Shown here: piece after piece, positions 41,223 through 50,317 of the stretch | Position numbering within the stretch: position 1 is the stretch's first letter | How the letters are laid out: every line of letters begins with the position of its first letter | Origin: Pseudomonadota bacterium | GTDB lineage: Bacteria; Pseudomonadota; Alphaproteobacteria; Rhizobiales; Devosiaceae | DNA length: 64,000 nucleotides | Direction of reading: 5' to 3' | Assembly (NCBI GenBank): GCA_023388175.1 | Contig: JAEWGT010000011.1 | Coordinates: 62,001-126,000, forward strand | Made by a program: the position numbers and the translations under genes | Notes under the pieces: generated by a model | Databases searched by the model: none | What the model was told of the DNA's origin: nothing | What the model saw: only the letters and a program-made list of their open reading frames with translations

Positions 41223-42185
41223 ATGGAATCGTTGATCGCGCCGCTTGCTTTGGCAGTTGAACGCCGCTTCGGCTATCCGCAAAAGCTGACCGACACGATC
41301 GGCCATCCTGTGGTGTGGTTCGGCCATTTGATCGGCTTCTGCGAAAGCCGCCTCAATACCAGCAAGCGCAGCGGCCAGCAGCGCAAGCTGGCCGGAATTG
41401 TTGCGCTTGGCCTGCTGCTGCTGTCTGTTCTGATCGTCACGGTCGGCATCAGCACCATCCTGTCCTGGCTACCGTTCGGCTGGCTCATTGAAATGCTGCT
41501 TGCCACCGCATTCCTGGCCCAGAAGGAACTGGCACGCGCCGTCGCTGCAGTGTCCGAGGCTCTGCGCCAATCGCTCGCCGCAGGCCGGGAGGCAGTGAGC
41601 CATGTGGTTGGGCGCGATCCGCAGACTCTCGATGAAGCCGGTGTGGCCCGGGCTGCCGTCGAGACGCTGGCGGAAAGCACATCCGACGGCGTGGTCGCGC
41701 CCTGGCTTTTCCTCGTTCTGTTCGGCCTGCCCGGTATCGCGCTCTACAAGGCGGTCAACACCGCCGATTCAATGATTGGCCATCTGAATGAGCGCTATCG
41801 TGACTACGGCTGGGCCGCCGCCAGGCTCGATGATGTGCTGAACTGGATACCGGCGCGGCTGACGGCTGTTCTCATCACAGCCGCTTGTTTTCTGGTGCCC
41901 GGTGCCAGTCCGTCAAAGGCATGGGACATCGCGCGCCGCGATGCAAGAAAACACGATTCGCCCAACGCGGGCTGGCCCGAAGCCGCCTTTGCAGGCGCGC
42001 TTGGTTTTCAACTGGGTGGCCCCCGCGCTTATGATGGTGAAGTGATCGATCTGCCGGCCTTCGGCAAGGGCAAGACCGCGCTCACGGCCAGCGATATCAT
42101 GCTCGCGCTGCTGCTCTATCGTCGCACGCTCGATGTGCTTCTGGCGGTCAGCGCCGCTTTGGCAATCATTTTGCTGTTCAGGTGA
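41223..42185 (+). CDS. cobD: Adenosylcobinamide-phosphate synthase (CobD/CbiB)
   Basis: 320-residue membrane enzyme that attaches the aminopropanol (phosphate) arm to cobyric acid. The motif pattern HPVVWFGHLIGFCESRLN, ARAAVETLAESTSDGVVAPWLFLVLFGLPGIALYKAVNTADSMIGH is typical. About five membrane spans. It starts 3 bases after cobQ. The end overlaps the convergent cobP by 8 bases. Confidence 0.94.
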   Translation: MESLIAPLALAVERRFGYPQKLTDTIGHPVVWFGHLIGFCESRLNTSKRSGQQRKLAGIVALGLLLLSVLIVTVGISTILSWLPFGWLIEMLLATAFLAQKELARAVAAVSEALRQSLAAGREAVSHVVGRDPQTLDEAGVARAAVETLAESTSDGVVAPWLFLVLFGLPGIALYKAVNTADSMIGHLNERYRDYGWAAARLDDVLNWIPARLTAVLITAACFLVPGASPSKAWDIARRDARKHDSPNAGWPEAAFAGALGFQLGGPRAYDGEVIDLPAFGKGKTALTASDIMLALLLYRRTLDVLLAVSAALAIILLFR

Positions 42186-42711
42186 GCGCGGCCGCGTCGC
42201 CCTTCATGGTCAGGCTCAGCCCCGCCGCGACGAAATAGACATCCTCGCAAACCTCCGCGAGCCGCTGATGTGCGGAGCCGGCCAGATCGCGGAACGTTCG
42301 CGCCATCGCATTGTCCGGCACGATGCCGAGACCCACTTCGTTCGAGACCAGAATCACCTTGGCCTGCCGGAACTCCACCAGTGTCGCGCAGAGCTCGCTG
42401 ACCGAATTGGCCACGTCCTCATTTGCCATCAGCAGATTGGTGATCCACAGCGTCAGGCAATCGACCAATATCACGTCATGCACAGCGCCGGCCTTGAGAA
42501 TGGCGCGGGAGAGGTCCAGCGGCTCCTCGATGGTGGCAAAGCGCGCGCCGCGCGTTGCCTGATGGCTCGATACCCGCTCGCGCATCTCTCCATCCAGGAT
42601 ACTGGCTGTAGCGAGATAGGCAGGACGCGCGCCCGAATGCAGCGCCAGCCGCTCGGCAAAGGCCGTTTTACCCGAGCGCGCGCCGCCTAGGACGAGGCAG
42701 TGTCGTGTCAT
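42178..42711 (-). CDS. cobP: Adenosylcobinamide kinase / guanylyltransferase
   Basis: 177-residue bifunctional enzyme (CobU/CobP) that makes adenosyl-GDP-cobinamide. P-loop LVLGGARSGKTAFAE (about 5-18), RVSSHQATRG with the guanylylated His region, ILVDCLTLWITNLL and VILVSNEVGLGIVPD are diagnostic. ATG 42711 has AGAGG 9 bases upstream. The 268-base gap before the next gene (42712-42979) shows only AT-richer stretches near 42860-42900 that could be a promoter. Confidence 0.95.
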   Translation of the reverse strand: MTRHCLVLGGARSGKTAFAERLALHSGARPAYLATASILDGEMRERVSSHQATRGARFATIEEPLDLSRAILKAGAVHDVILVDCLTLWITNLLMANEDVANSVSELCATLVEFRQAKVILVSNEVGLGIVPDNAMARTFRDLAGSAHQRLAEVCEDVYFVAAGLSLTMKGDAAALT

Positions 42712-42979
42712 GGTCAAATCCTCTTGCCGGTTCGCCGCGACCGGCCCCTTGTTCGCACATTCGCTCCAACGGCCTTTACCCGCAAGCCGTTCCGCCTTGT
42801 GCGCCGCTTTGCAGACGAGCCATGCACGCAGCCTGCTGTGACCGAACGATTTCTGCCATATGATACTTTCGTCTTAGCGTCTTTCGCATTATGGTCCGCG
42901 CCGAATTGACCCCCTAATCTGGGACGCGCCGCAAGGTTCCTTTGTCGGCCCTGTCCCCCGATCCACGGAGAAGCCGTTC

Positions 42980-43915
42980 GTGCCGCGATATTACCTTGGC
43001 GTCGATGGTGGCGGCACCAATTGCCGCGTGCGCCTCGCCAACGCGAATCTGGAAACGCTGGCCGAAGTGAAGAATGGCCGCTCGAACCTCCAGATCGATG
43101 GCGGCGACCCGGCCTACAAGGCCATCCTCGACGGCACGCGGGATGTGTTCAAGGCGGCTGGCATCGACTATGCCGAATCCGCCAATACCTATGCCTGTTT
43201 CGGCATGGCTGGCGGGCGCATGGATTCGGCCCGCGCCGCCTTTGCCGCACGCGACTGGCCCTTTGCCGGCGTCAAGGTCTATGACGATATCGACATCGCC
43301 CATGCCGGCGCGCTGGGCGGGGAGGAAGGCGGCGTCGTCATCATCGGCACCGGTTCGGCCGCCATGTCCATTGTTGACGGCAAGCGCTATCAGGCCGGTG
43401 GCTGGGGCTTTCATATCGGCGACCAGATGAGCGGCGCCATTCTTGCCCGGGAACTGGTGCGCTATTCGGTGGAGGCCGAAGATGGCCTTGTCGAGGCCTC
43501 GCCCCTGACCAAGGCTGTCATCGCCGCGCTTGGCGGCTCCAACCAAGCTGCAATGACATGGTCCTTCACCACTGATCTGGGCCTGAGCCTCACCGGCAAT
43601 GATGGCGCCGAAGATCAGGCGCTGATCGGCCGCGCCCCCGGCGAATATGGCAAGCTCATGCACGTCCTGTTCGACCATATGGACAAGGGCGACCCAGTTG
43701 CCGACAAGCTGCTCGACATCGAGCTGGGCTACATCGATACCTATGTGAAATGGTTCAAAAGCCATGGCGCCTCAGTCATGGCCATTGTCGGCGGTCTCGG
43801 TCAGCGGCTTTTCCCGCAGCTTGAGACGCGCTATGGCAGTTTCGTCGCTCTGCCAAAATACGAACCCCTGCATGGCGCGGTCATCCTCGCCCGGCAGAAT
43901 TTCGCCTCGAACTAA
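42980..43915 (+). CDS. BadF/BadG-type N-acetylglucosamine/glucosamine kinase
   Basis: 311-residue ASKHA-fold sugar kinase. Phosphate-1 motif YLGVDGGGTNCRVRLAN, phosphate-2 VVIIGTGSAAMS, the GGWGFHIGDQMSGA stretch and adenosine motif AIVGGLGQRL are present. The family phosphorylates N-acetylglucosamine or glucosamine. It lies 12 bases before zwf, so it may feed amino-sugar- or glucose-derived phosphate into the pathway. GTG start with GGAG 9 bases upstream. Confidence 0.85.
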   Translation: MPRYYLGVDGGGTNCRVRLANANLETLAEVKNGRSNLQIDGGDPAYKAILDGTRDVFKAAGIDYAESANTYACFGMAGGRMDSARAAFAARDWPFAGVKVYDDIDIAHAGALGGEEGGVVIIGTGSAAMSIVDGKRYQAGGWGFHIGDQMSGAILARELVRYSVEAEDGLVEASPLTKAVIAALGGSNQAAMTWSFTTDLGLSLTGNDGAEDQALIGRAPGEYGKLMHVLFDHMDKGDPVADKLLDIELGYIDTYVKWFKSHGASVMAIVGGLGQRLFPQLETRYGSFVALPKYEPLHGAVILARQNFASN

Positions 43916-43927
43916 GGGACTGCCCAC

Positions 43928-45409
43928 GTGTCCAGCCGCATCATTCCTGTCCAGCCTTTCGACTATGTGGTGTTCGGTGCCACTGGCGACCTGACCAAGC
44001 GCAAGCTGGTCCCGGCGCTCTATCATCGCTTTCTCGATGGGCAGTTCGATGAACAGAGCCGGATCATCGGTGCGTCGCGCTCCAAGCTGAGCGAGGCTGA
44101 GTTCCAGAAGCTGGTCCGTGAGGCGCTCGAGACTTTCGTCGAAAAGGACTATCAGGACGACGAAGCGATCGGGAAATTTGTCGGCATCTGTACCTATGTG
44201 CCGGTCGACGCCAGCAAGCCCGATGAATCGGGCGATCTTGGCGCTGCCCTGCGCGACGATCCGAAAGTCGTTCGCGCCTTCTATCTCGCCGTTGCGCCGG
44301 ACCTGTTCGAGCCTATCGCCGAATATCTTTCCAAGAAGAAGCTCTACCGCCGCGACGCCCGCGTCGTGATCGAAAAGCCGCTGGGTCACGATCTGGCTTC
44401 GAGCCAGGAAATCAATGACGGCGTCGCCAAGATCTTCAAGGAAGACCAAGTCTATCGCATCGATCACTACCTCGGCAAAGAGACGGTGCAGAACCTGCTC
44501 GCCCTGCGCTTTGCCAATACGCTGTTCGAGCCCGTCTGGAACTCGGCCCATATTGACCACGTGCAATTGACCGTTGCCGAAAGCGTGGGTGCGGGCACAC
44601 GCGGTTACTACGACGAAAGCGGCGCCCTGCGCGACATGATCCAGAACCACATGTTGCAGTTGCTCTGCCTTGTGGCGATGGAGCCGCCTGCCAGCGACGA
44701 CGCCAATGCTTTGCGCGACGAAAAGCTCAAGGTTCTGCGCGCGCTCCGCCCCATCACCAATGGCGAAGTGGCCAAGGAAACCGTGCGCGGTCAGTATCGA
44801 GGCGTGAAGTCGGAAACCGCCTCGGTGGCCTCCTATCAGGACGAGCTGCCCGAGGAAAAGAAGGGCAGCCGCACCGAGACCTTCGTGGCGCTCAAGGCCC
44901 ATATCGACAATTGGCGCTGGGCAGGCGTGCCCTTCTATCTGCGCACCGGCAAGCGCATGGCCGAGCGCGTCTCGGAAATCTGCATCCAGTTCAAGCCGAT
45001 TCCGCACTCGATCTTCGATCACGCTGAGGGCGCGCCCAAGCCCAACAAGCTGATCATCCGCCTCCAGCCCGACGAGGGTGTCAAGCTGATGATGATGATC
45101 AAGGACCCGGGCCCCGGCGGCATGCGCCTGCGCGAAGTGCCGCTCAACCTGTCCTTCGCCGAAACCTTCTCCGAACGGACGCCGGAGGCCTATGAGCGCC
45201 TGCTGCTCGATGTGGTGCGGGGCAATCAGACCCTCTTCATGCGCCGCGACGAGCTCGAGGCGGCATGGCAGTGGGTTGATCCCATCCGCGAGGCCTGGAA
45301 CCGTGCCAGCGAACCGCCCCAGACCTATACTGCCGGCACCTGGGGCCCGAGCGGCGCCGTGGCGTTGATCGAGCGCGATGGCCGCACCTGGTATGAAGGA
45401 ACGAACTGA
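43928..45409 (+). CDS. zwf: Glucose-6-phosphate 1-dehydrogenase
   Basis: 493-residue NADP-linked enzyme. NADP-binding VVFGATGDLTKRKLVPAL, active-site RIDHYLGKETVQNLL, and the FEPVWNSAHIDHVQLTVAE region are all present. First oxidative step into the Entner-Doudoroff or pentose-phosphate route. GTG start. It is followed by pgl after 1 base and by edd. Confidence 0.97.
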   Translation: MSSRIIPVQPFDYVVFGATGDLTKRKLVPALYHRFLDGQFDEQSRIIGASRSKLSEAEFQKLVREALETFVEKDYQDDEAIGKFVGICTYVPVDASKPDESGDLGAALRDDPKVVRAFYLAVAPDLFEPIAEYLSKKKLYRRDARVVIEKPLGHDLASSQEINDGVAKIFKEDQVYRIDHYLGKETVQNLLALRFANTLFEPVWNSAHIDHVQLTVAESVGAGTRGYYDESGALRDMIQNHMLQLLCLVAMEPPASDDANALRDEKLKVLRALRPITNGEVAKETVRGQYRGVKSETASVASYQDELPEEKKGSRTETFVALKAHIDNWRWAGVPFYLRTGKRMAERVSEICIQFKPIPHSIFDHAEGAPKPNKLIIRLQPDEGVKLMMMIKDPGPGGMRLREVPLNLSFAETFSERTPEAYERLLLDVVRGNQTLFMRRDELEAAWQWVDPIREAWNRASEPPQTYTAGTWGPSGAVALIERDGRTWYEGTN

Positions 45410-45410
45410 C

Positions 45411-46106
45411 GTGACCATAGACCGCCGCACCTTCGCCGATCGTCCGACGCTCGCCAAGGAATTGGCCGAATCCGTAGCCGACCGCATCCGCGCAGCGATT
45501 GCCGAGCGTGGTCTGGCTGCCGTCGCGGTCAGCGGCGGCTCCACGCCCGGTCGCTTCTTCCAGGCCCTTGGCAAGACCAAGGACATCGAATGGGACAAGG
45601 TCATCGTCACCTTGGTGGACGAGCGCTGGGTCGACGAAACCAGTGATCGGTCCAATGCGGGCCTCGTCAACGAGAAGATGCTGCAAGGTCCGGCGGCGGT
45701 CGCCAAGTTCTTTCCGCTTTATTCCGGCGGCGCCGAGCCCGACGCCGCGCAGATCGCCAAGACCAATGCCTTGATGGCCGATTTGCCCGAGCATTTCGCT
45801 GCGGTCATCCTGGGCATGGGCAATGACGGTCACACCGCCTCTTTCTTCCCGGGCGGCGACACGCTGTCCGAAGCGCTTTCGGCAGAGGGCCCGACCCTGG
45901 CTATCCGCGCTCCCGGCGCTGGCGAACCCCGCGTGACCTTCACGCTGCCGCGTCTGCTGCAAACCGACGGCCTCTACCTCCATATCGAAGGTGCAGAAAA
46001 GGCCGAAGTGCTGGACAAGGCGCTGGGCGATGGCGCGGTGGAGGATATGCCCATTCGGGCCGTGCTCCGCTCGGGCGCGCCGATTTCAGTTTACTGGGCT
46101 CCATAA
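45411..46106 (+). CDS. pgl: 6-phosphogluconolactonase
   Basis: 231-residue NagB-like lactonase. Markers: VSGGSTPGRFFQAL (20s-40s), VTLVDERWVDETSDRSNAGLV and ILGMGNDGHTASFFPG. It hydrolyses the lactone made by Zwf. GTG 45411, with AAGGA 11 bases upstream, is preferred; ATG 45393 inside zwf is the alternative. The 123-base gap before edd has GC-rich inverted stretches but no clear terminator. Confidence 0.94.
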   Translation: MTIDRRTFADRPTLAKELAESVADRIRAAIAERGLAAVAVSGGSTPGRFFQALGKTKDIEWDKVIVTLVDERWVDETSDRSNAGLVNEKMLQGPAAVAKFFPLYSGGAEPDAAQIAKTNALMADLPEHFAAVILGMGNDGHTASFFPGGDTLSEALSAEGPTLAIRAPGAGEPRVTFTLPRLLQTDGLYLHIEGAEKAEVLDKALGDGAVEDMPIRAVLRSGAPISVYWAP

Positions 46107-46229
46107 AGCTCCTGGGGCGGTCCCCAATCGACCGCTCTGGCCGCCTTGGATGTCCGGTTTGTAATGCAAGGCTGATCCGCGCCAGCGGCCCCCCTTTGGC
46201 GCGTCCTTGCGAACTATGGAGCCGAGAAT

Positions 46230-48044
46230 ATGACTGTCCGTCAGGCCATCAAGGACGTGACCGATCGCATTGCCGCGCGCAGTCGCGATACGCGCCGCGA
46301 TTATCTCAACCGCCTCGATGCGGCCAAGGAGCAGGGCGTCTATCGCAGCGCCTTGTCCTGCGGCAACCTGGCGCACGGTTTTGCTGCCTGTTCGCCCTCG
46401 GAAAAGGCGGCCCTCGCCGGCAACAAGACGCTCAATCTGGGCATCATCAATTCCTACAACGACATGCTGAGCGCCCATCAGCCCTACCAGTTCTATCCCG
46501 ACATCATCAAGGAAGCCGCCCGTGAGATCGGCGCGACGGCGCAGGTCGCCGGTGGCGTGCCCGCCATGTGCGATGGCGTCACCCAGGGCCAGCCGGGCAT
46601 GGACCTCTCGCTGTTCTCCCGCGACCTGATTGCCATGGCGACCGCTGTCTCGCTCAGCCACAACATGTTCGACGCGGCCGTCTATCTCGGCATTTGCGAC
46701 AAGATCGTGCCCGGCCTCGTCATCGGCGCGCTGGCCTTCGGCCATCTGCCTGCCGTTTTCATCCCTGCCGGCCCCATGCCCTCCGGCCTGCCGAACGATG
46801 AGAAGTCCAAGGTCCGCCAGCTCTATATGGAAGGCAAGGTCGGCCGCGCCGAGCTGCTCGAAGCCGAGAGCAAGTCCTACCATTCCGCCGGCACCTGCAC
46901 CTTCTACGGCACCGCCAATTCCAACCAGATGCTCATGGAAATCATGGGCCTGCATCTGCCCGGCGCCAGCTTCGTCAATCCGGGCACGCCCCTGCGTGAT
47001 GCCCTGACCCGCGAGGCCACCAAGCGCGCCCTGTCGCTGACCAAGGAGGGCAACAATTACACCCCCATCGGTCACATCATGGACGAAAAGGCCATAGTCA
47101 ACGGCCTGGTCGGCCTGCATGCCACGGGCGGCTCCACCAACCACACCATGCACCTGATCGCCATGGCCGCCGCTGCCGGCGTCCAGATCACCTGGGACGA
47201 CATGAGCGATCTGTCGGACGCCACCCCATTGCTGGCCCGCGTCTATCCCAATGGCGTTGCCGATGTGAACCATTTCCATGCCGCCGGCGGCATGGGCTAT
47301 CTCATCAAGGAACTGCTCGAAAGCGGCCACCTGCATGAAGACGTCAAGACCGTCTGGGGCTCGGGCCTCTCCGGCTACACGGTCGAAGCCAAGCTGATCG
47401 AGAACGAGCTGGCTTTTGAACCCTCGCCCAGCGAAAGCGCGCTGCCCAAGGTGCTGACCAGCGCCAAGACCCCCTTCCAGGAGACGGGGGGCCTCAAACT
47501 CCTGACCGGCAATCTCGGCCGTTCGGTCATCAAGGTGTCGGCGGTCAAGCCCGAGCACCGCGTCGTCGAGGCACCGGCCCGCGTCTTCCATAGCCAGGAT
47601 GGGCTGCAGGCCGCCTTCAAGTCCGGCGAAATCGCTGGCGACGTCATCGCAGTGGTTCGTTTCTCCGGCCCCCAGGCGCTGGGCATGCCCGAGCTTCACA
47701 AGCTGACGCCGTCGCTTGCCAATCTTCAGGATCGCGGCTTCAAGGTGGCGCTGCTCACCGATGGCCGCATGTCCGGCGCTTCGGGTAAGGTACCGGCCGC
47801 CATCCACATGACGCCCGAAGCTGTCGACGGTGGCCCGATCTCCAAGATCCGCGATGGCGACATGATCCGGCTCGATGCCAATGAAGGCACGCTGACTTTC
47901 CTGGGCGATGAGAAGGAATTCTTCTCCCGCACCCCGGCCACCGAAGACCTGCGCCCCTCCCATTTCGGCATGGGCCGCGAACTCTTCGCCGGCTTCCGCA
48001 GCCTCGTCGGCGTCGCCGACAAGGGCGCCAGCGTTTTCGGCTAA
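46230..48044 (+). CDS. edd: Phosphogluconate dehydratase
   Basis: 604-residue [4Fe-4S] enzyme of the IlvD/Edd family, making KDPG from 6-phosphogluconate. Cluster cysteines fit GGVPAMCDGVTQG and YLGICDKIVPG, with ALSCGNLAHGF near the N-terminus as in Edd. NSYNDMLSAHQP and GLHATGGSTNHTMH are family signatures. No eda (KDPG aldolase) is in the window. Its stop overlaps that of the convergent gene by 4 bases. Confidence 0.96.
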   Translation: MTVRQAIKDVTDRIAARSRDTRRDYLNRLDAAKEQGVYRSALSCGNLAHGFAACSPSEKAALAGNKTLNLGIINSYNDMLSAHQPYQFYPDIIKEAAREIGATAQVAGGVPAMCDGVTQGQPGMDLSLFSRDLIAMATAVSLSHNMFDAAVYLGICDKIVPGLVIGALAFGHLPAVFIPAGPMPSGLPNDEKSKVRQLYMEGKVGRAELLEAESKSYHSAGTCTFYGTANSNQMLMEIMGLHLPGASFVNPGTPLRDALTREATKRALSLTKEGNNYTPIGHIMDEKAIVNGLVGLHATGGSTNHTMHLIAMAAAAGVQITWDDMSDLSDATPLLARVYPNGVADVNHFHAAGGMGYLIKELLESGHLHEDVKTVWGSGLSGYTVEAKLIENELAFEPSPSESALPKVLTSAKTPFQETGGLKLLTGNLGRSVIKVSAVKPEHRVVEAPARVFHSQDGLQAAFKSGEIAGDVIAVVRFSGPQALGMPELHKLTPSLANLQDRGFKVALLTDGRMSGASGKVPAAIHMTPEAVDGGPISKIRDGDMIRLDANEGTLTFLGDEKEFFSRTPATEDLRPSHFGMGRELFAGFRSLVGVADKGASVFG

Positions 48045-49159
48045 ACCCCGATATATCGGGCGCGCGGCCTTATCAACGCGCCCGTTTCCACCTGCTCCAG
48101 CGCATGGGCGATCCAGCCCACGCTGCGGGCCAGTGCAAAGATCTGCAATGGCGCGTCGTTCGGCAGATCAAAGGCGGCCGTCATTGCTACAAGAGCGAAG
48201 TCGATATTGGGCTGCTCGCCGCTGAGGCCGGAACCGATGGAAGCCAGCTCGGCAAAAAGTCGTGGAACCGCGAAGCATCGCATCAGCGCTTGCGCCCGTA
48301 TGTCGCCATCAGCATAGAGCCGGTGCCCGAAACAGGGCAGGGCTCTTCCCTGCCGCAGATATTCTCGCACCGCCGCCTCCGGACCGTCCTGCCGCGCCGT
48401 CGCAACTAGCCCGGTCATGCTCTGGCTGGCATTGCCATGCAATGGACCGGACAGCGCTGCCAGGCCCGCAAGGACCGCAGCCGAGAGCGGTGCGCCCGTC
48501 GATGCCGTCACCCGCGCCGCAAAGGTCGAGGCATTGAGTTCATGCTCTGCCAGCAGCACCAACGCGGTGCGTATCGCCTCAGCGGCCTCCGTTCGTTCCC
48601 ATTGCCGGGCCAGTCGTTCATGAACAGGGGCGGTGCCCGGCGCCGCCAGCGCGCCTGCCAGAAACGACACCGTACGTGCTGCGTCCCCAAGCAGCATTGC
48701 GCGATTGCGGCCGGCCGAAGGCATGTCGGTCGCGGCAAGCTCTGCCACGGCACGATAGGCGGCGGCCATGCCCGGTGCCAGAGCACGCGCCCGGCCTGCA
48801 AAGTCGATCTCCCCTCCGGCGCTCCAAAGCAGTCGCGCCACGCCGCCCAGCGTCGCGGTTGCTGACAACGCCGCCACATCCTGCCCCCGATACAGCAAGC
48901 GCCCATTGGCCACTGTGGAGATTGCAGTCTCCAGAACGGGTTCGCCCCAGGCAATGCTCTCCGCCGCAACCATCTTTGCCGGCCGCCGCCCCCTGTGCCG
49001 CGCCGCCAGCCGCTCCACGTCTTCCTGCCGGTAGAGGCTGCGGCGCGGGTCGTCCGGATCGGGCCTAGCCGCAATCCGCCCGCGGCTGACATTGGCATAA
49101 AGCGTCTGCGGCCTGGTGCCGAGCAATGCCAGCGCTGCCTCGGCGGTCATCCAGCTCAT
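48041..49159 (-). CDS. Citrate-synthase homologue with N-terminal helix-turn-helix domain
   Basis: 372 residues. Residues 1-55 (MTAEAALALLGTRPQTLYANVSRGRIAA then RRSLYRQEDVERL) form an excisionase/MerR-like winged HTH. The rest is a small citrate synthase: His in SGPLHGNAS, His in PCFGHRLY and Asp in QPNIDFAL, so the catalytic triad residues are present. Such two-domain proteins are annotated as citrate synthases with unknown regulatory role in this order. Divergent from a second citrate-synthase homologue around a perfect palindrome, consistent with DNA binding. Confidence 0.88.
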   Translation of the reverse strand: MSWMTAEAALALLGTRPQTLYANVSRGRIAARPDPDDPRRSLYRQEDVERLAARHRGRRPAKMVAAESIAWGEPVLETAISTVANGRLLYRGQDVAALSATATLGGVARLLWSAGGEIDFAGRARALAPGMAAAYRAVAELAATDMPSAGRNRAMLLGDAARTVSFLAGALAAPGTAPVHERLARQWERTEAAEAIRTALVLLAEHELNASTFAARVTASTGAPLSAAVLAGLAALSGPLHGNASQSMTGLVATARQDGPEAAVREYLRQGRALPCFGHRLYADGDIRAQALMRCFAVPRLFAELASIGSGLSGEQPNIDFALVAMTAAFDLPNDAPLQIFALARSVGWIAHALEQVETGALIRPRARYIGV

Positions 49160-49182
49160 ATCGCCTCACATTGATCAATTGC

Positions 49183-49206
49183 ATCAAGATTGACGTCAAT
49201 CTTGAT
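49183..49206. promoter_or_regulatory. Perfect 24-bp palindrome between divergent citrate-synthase homologues
   Basis: ATCAAGATTGAC and its exact reverse complement, with no spacer. A smaller palindrome TTGATCAA lies just before it at 49171-49178 and shares the TTGAT core. The site is 38 bases before the plus-strand start and 24 bases before the minus-strand start, ideal for a shared operator. Confidence 0.8.
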
Positions 49207-49243
49207 TGGCAACATCTAGGGGCAAACAGCAAGGAGATGCAAC

Positions 49244-50317
49244 ATGTCCGGCCTCGATGACGTCATTGCCGCCGAAACCAGCCTGTCCGAAGTCGATGGG
49301 CTCAATGGCCGTCTGGTCATTTGCGGCCACCGGCTCGATGAGCTGGCCGGAAAGGCCAGCTACAGCGCCGTTCTTGCGCTGCTTTATGCCGATCTGCTTG
49401 GTTCGGACGCCGCTGTGATTGAAGCCGATCTCGCCGAGGCCCGCATTCGCGCCTTCGCCCAGATCGCGCATCTGGACGACGAGCTGGCGTCGCTCTCCAT
49501 CACAGAAGGATTGCGGGCCCTCATGGCGCGGCTGCCCGACGGCGAGGATAGGATGACAGCGCTGCTGCTGACCGCCGCACCCGCCGTTTTCGTGCCGGCC
49601 CTGATCCGTCGCAAGGCTGGGCAGGGCGCCATTGCCCCCGACCCCCGGCGCAGCCACGCCGCCGACATGCTCGCCATGTTGTCCGGCAATGAACCTGCCC
49701 CTGCCGCTGTCGCGGCGCTCGACACCTATCTCGTCACTGTCTCCGATCACGGCCTTAATGCCTCCACCTTCGCCGCCAGGGTCGTCGCCTCCACGCGCGC
49801 CGGCTATGCCTCCGCCGTGCTCGCTGCCCTGGGAGCATTGAAAGGCCCGCTGCATGGTGGTGCGCCTGGCCCGGTGCTCGACATGCTCGACTCTGTCGGC
49901 ATGCCTCAAAATGCCCACGCCTTCCTTGCTGCCGAACTGGCGCGAGGCGAGCGGGTTATGGGCTTCGGCCACCGCATCTATCGCGTGCGCGATCCTCGCG
50001 CCGACGCGCTCAAGCAGGCGCTTCAGCGTCTCGGCGCCGCCGGCGGAATGGATGCGGAACGGCTTGCTCTGGCGGAAGCGGTTGAGCGCGAAGCGCTGGC
50101 GCTTCTCCATCGCGCCAAGCCGGATCGCAAGCTCGAAACCAATGTCGAATTCTTCACCGCGCTCCTGCTCGAAGCGCTCGGTTTCCCGCGCGATGCCTTT
50201 ACGGGCGTTTTCGCCACCGGCCGCGTCGGCGGCTGGATCGCCCATGCCCATGAACAGGTTGCCAATGGCCGCCTGATCCGCCCGCAATCGAAATATGTGG
50301 GGCCGAAGGCCGACTAG
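49244..50317 (+). CDS. Citrate/methylcitrate-synthase-like protein without HTH
   Basis: 357 residues. Citrate-synthase core with GPLHGGAPGPVL and MGFGHRIYRVRDPRA, so both histidines are kept. The Asp expected in the N-x-D-F motif is Glu (LETNVEFFTALLLEALGFPRDAF), and the family's C-terminal RVGGWIAHAHEQ follows. Activity as a synthase is uncertain. AAGGAG lies 7 bases upstream of the ATG. Divergent from the HTH-fused homologue; stop overlaps the downstream convergent gene by 4 bases. Confidence 0.85.
   Translation: MSGLDDVIAAETSLSEVDGLNGRLVICGHRLDELAGKASYSAVLALLYADLLGSDAAVIEADLAEARIRAFAQIAHLDDELASLSITEGLRALMARLPDGEDRMTALLLTAAPAVFVPALIRRKAGQGAIAPDPRRSHAADMLAMLSGNEPAPAAVAALDTYLVTVSDHGLNASTFAARVVASTRAGYASAVLAALGALKGPLHGGAPGPVLDMLDSVGMPQNAHAFLAAELARGERVMGFGHRIYRVRDPRADALKQALQRLGAAGGMDAERLALAEAVEREALALLHRAKPDRKLETNVEFFTALLLEALGFPRDAFTGVFATGRVGGWIAHAHEQVANGRLIRPQSKYVGPKAD

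Noticed and set aside
42712..42979. Riboswitch or small RNA in the gap before the sugar kinase
   Set aside because: No B12 box or recognisable fold; only a moderately AT-rich region likely to be a promoter.
43772..47963. Frames of over 600 codons opposite zwf-pgl and edd
   Set aside because: Codon-bias shadows of three well-identified enzymes; no family features.
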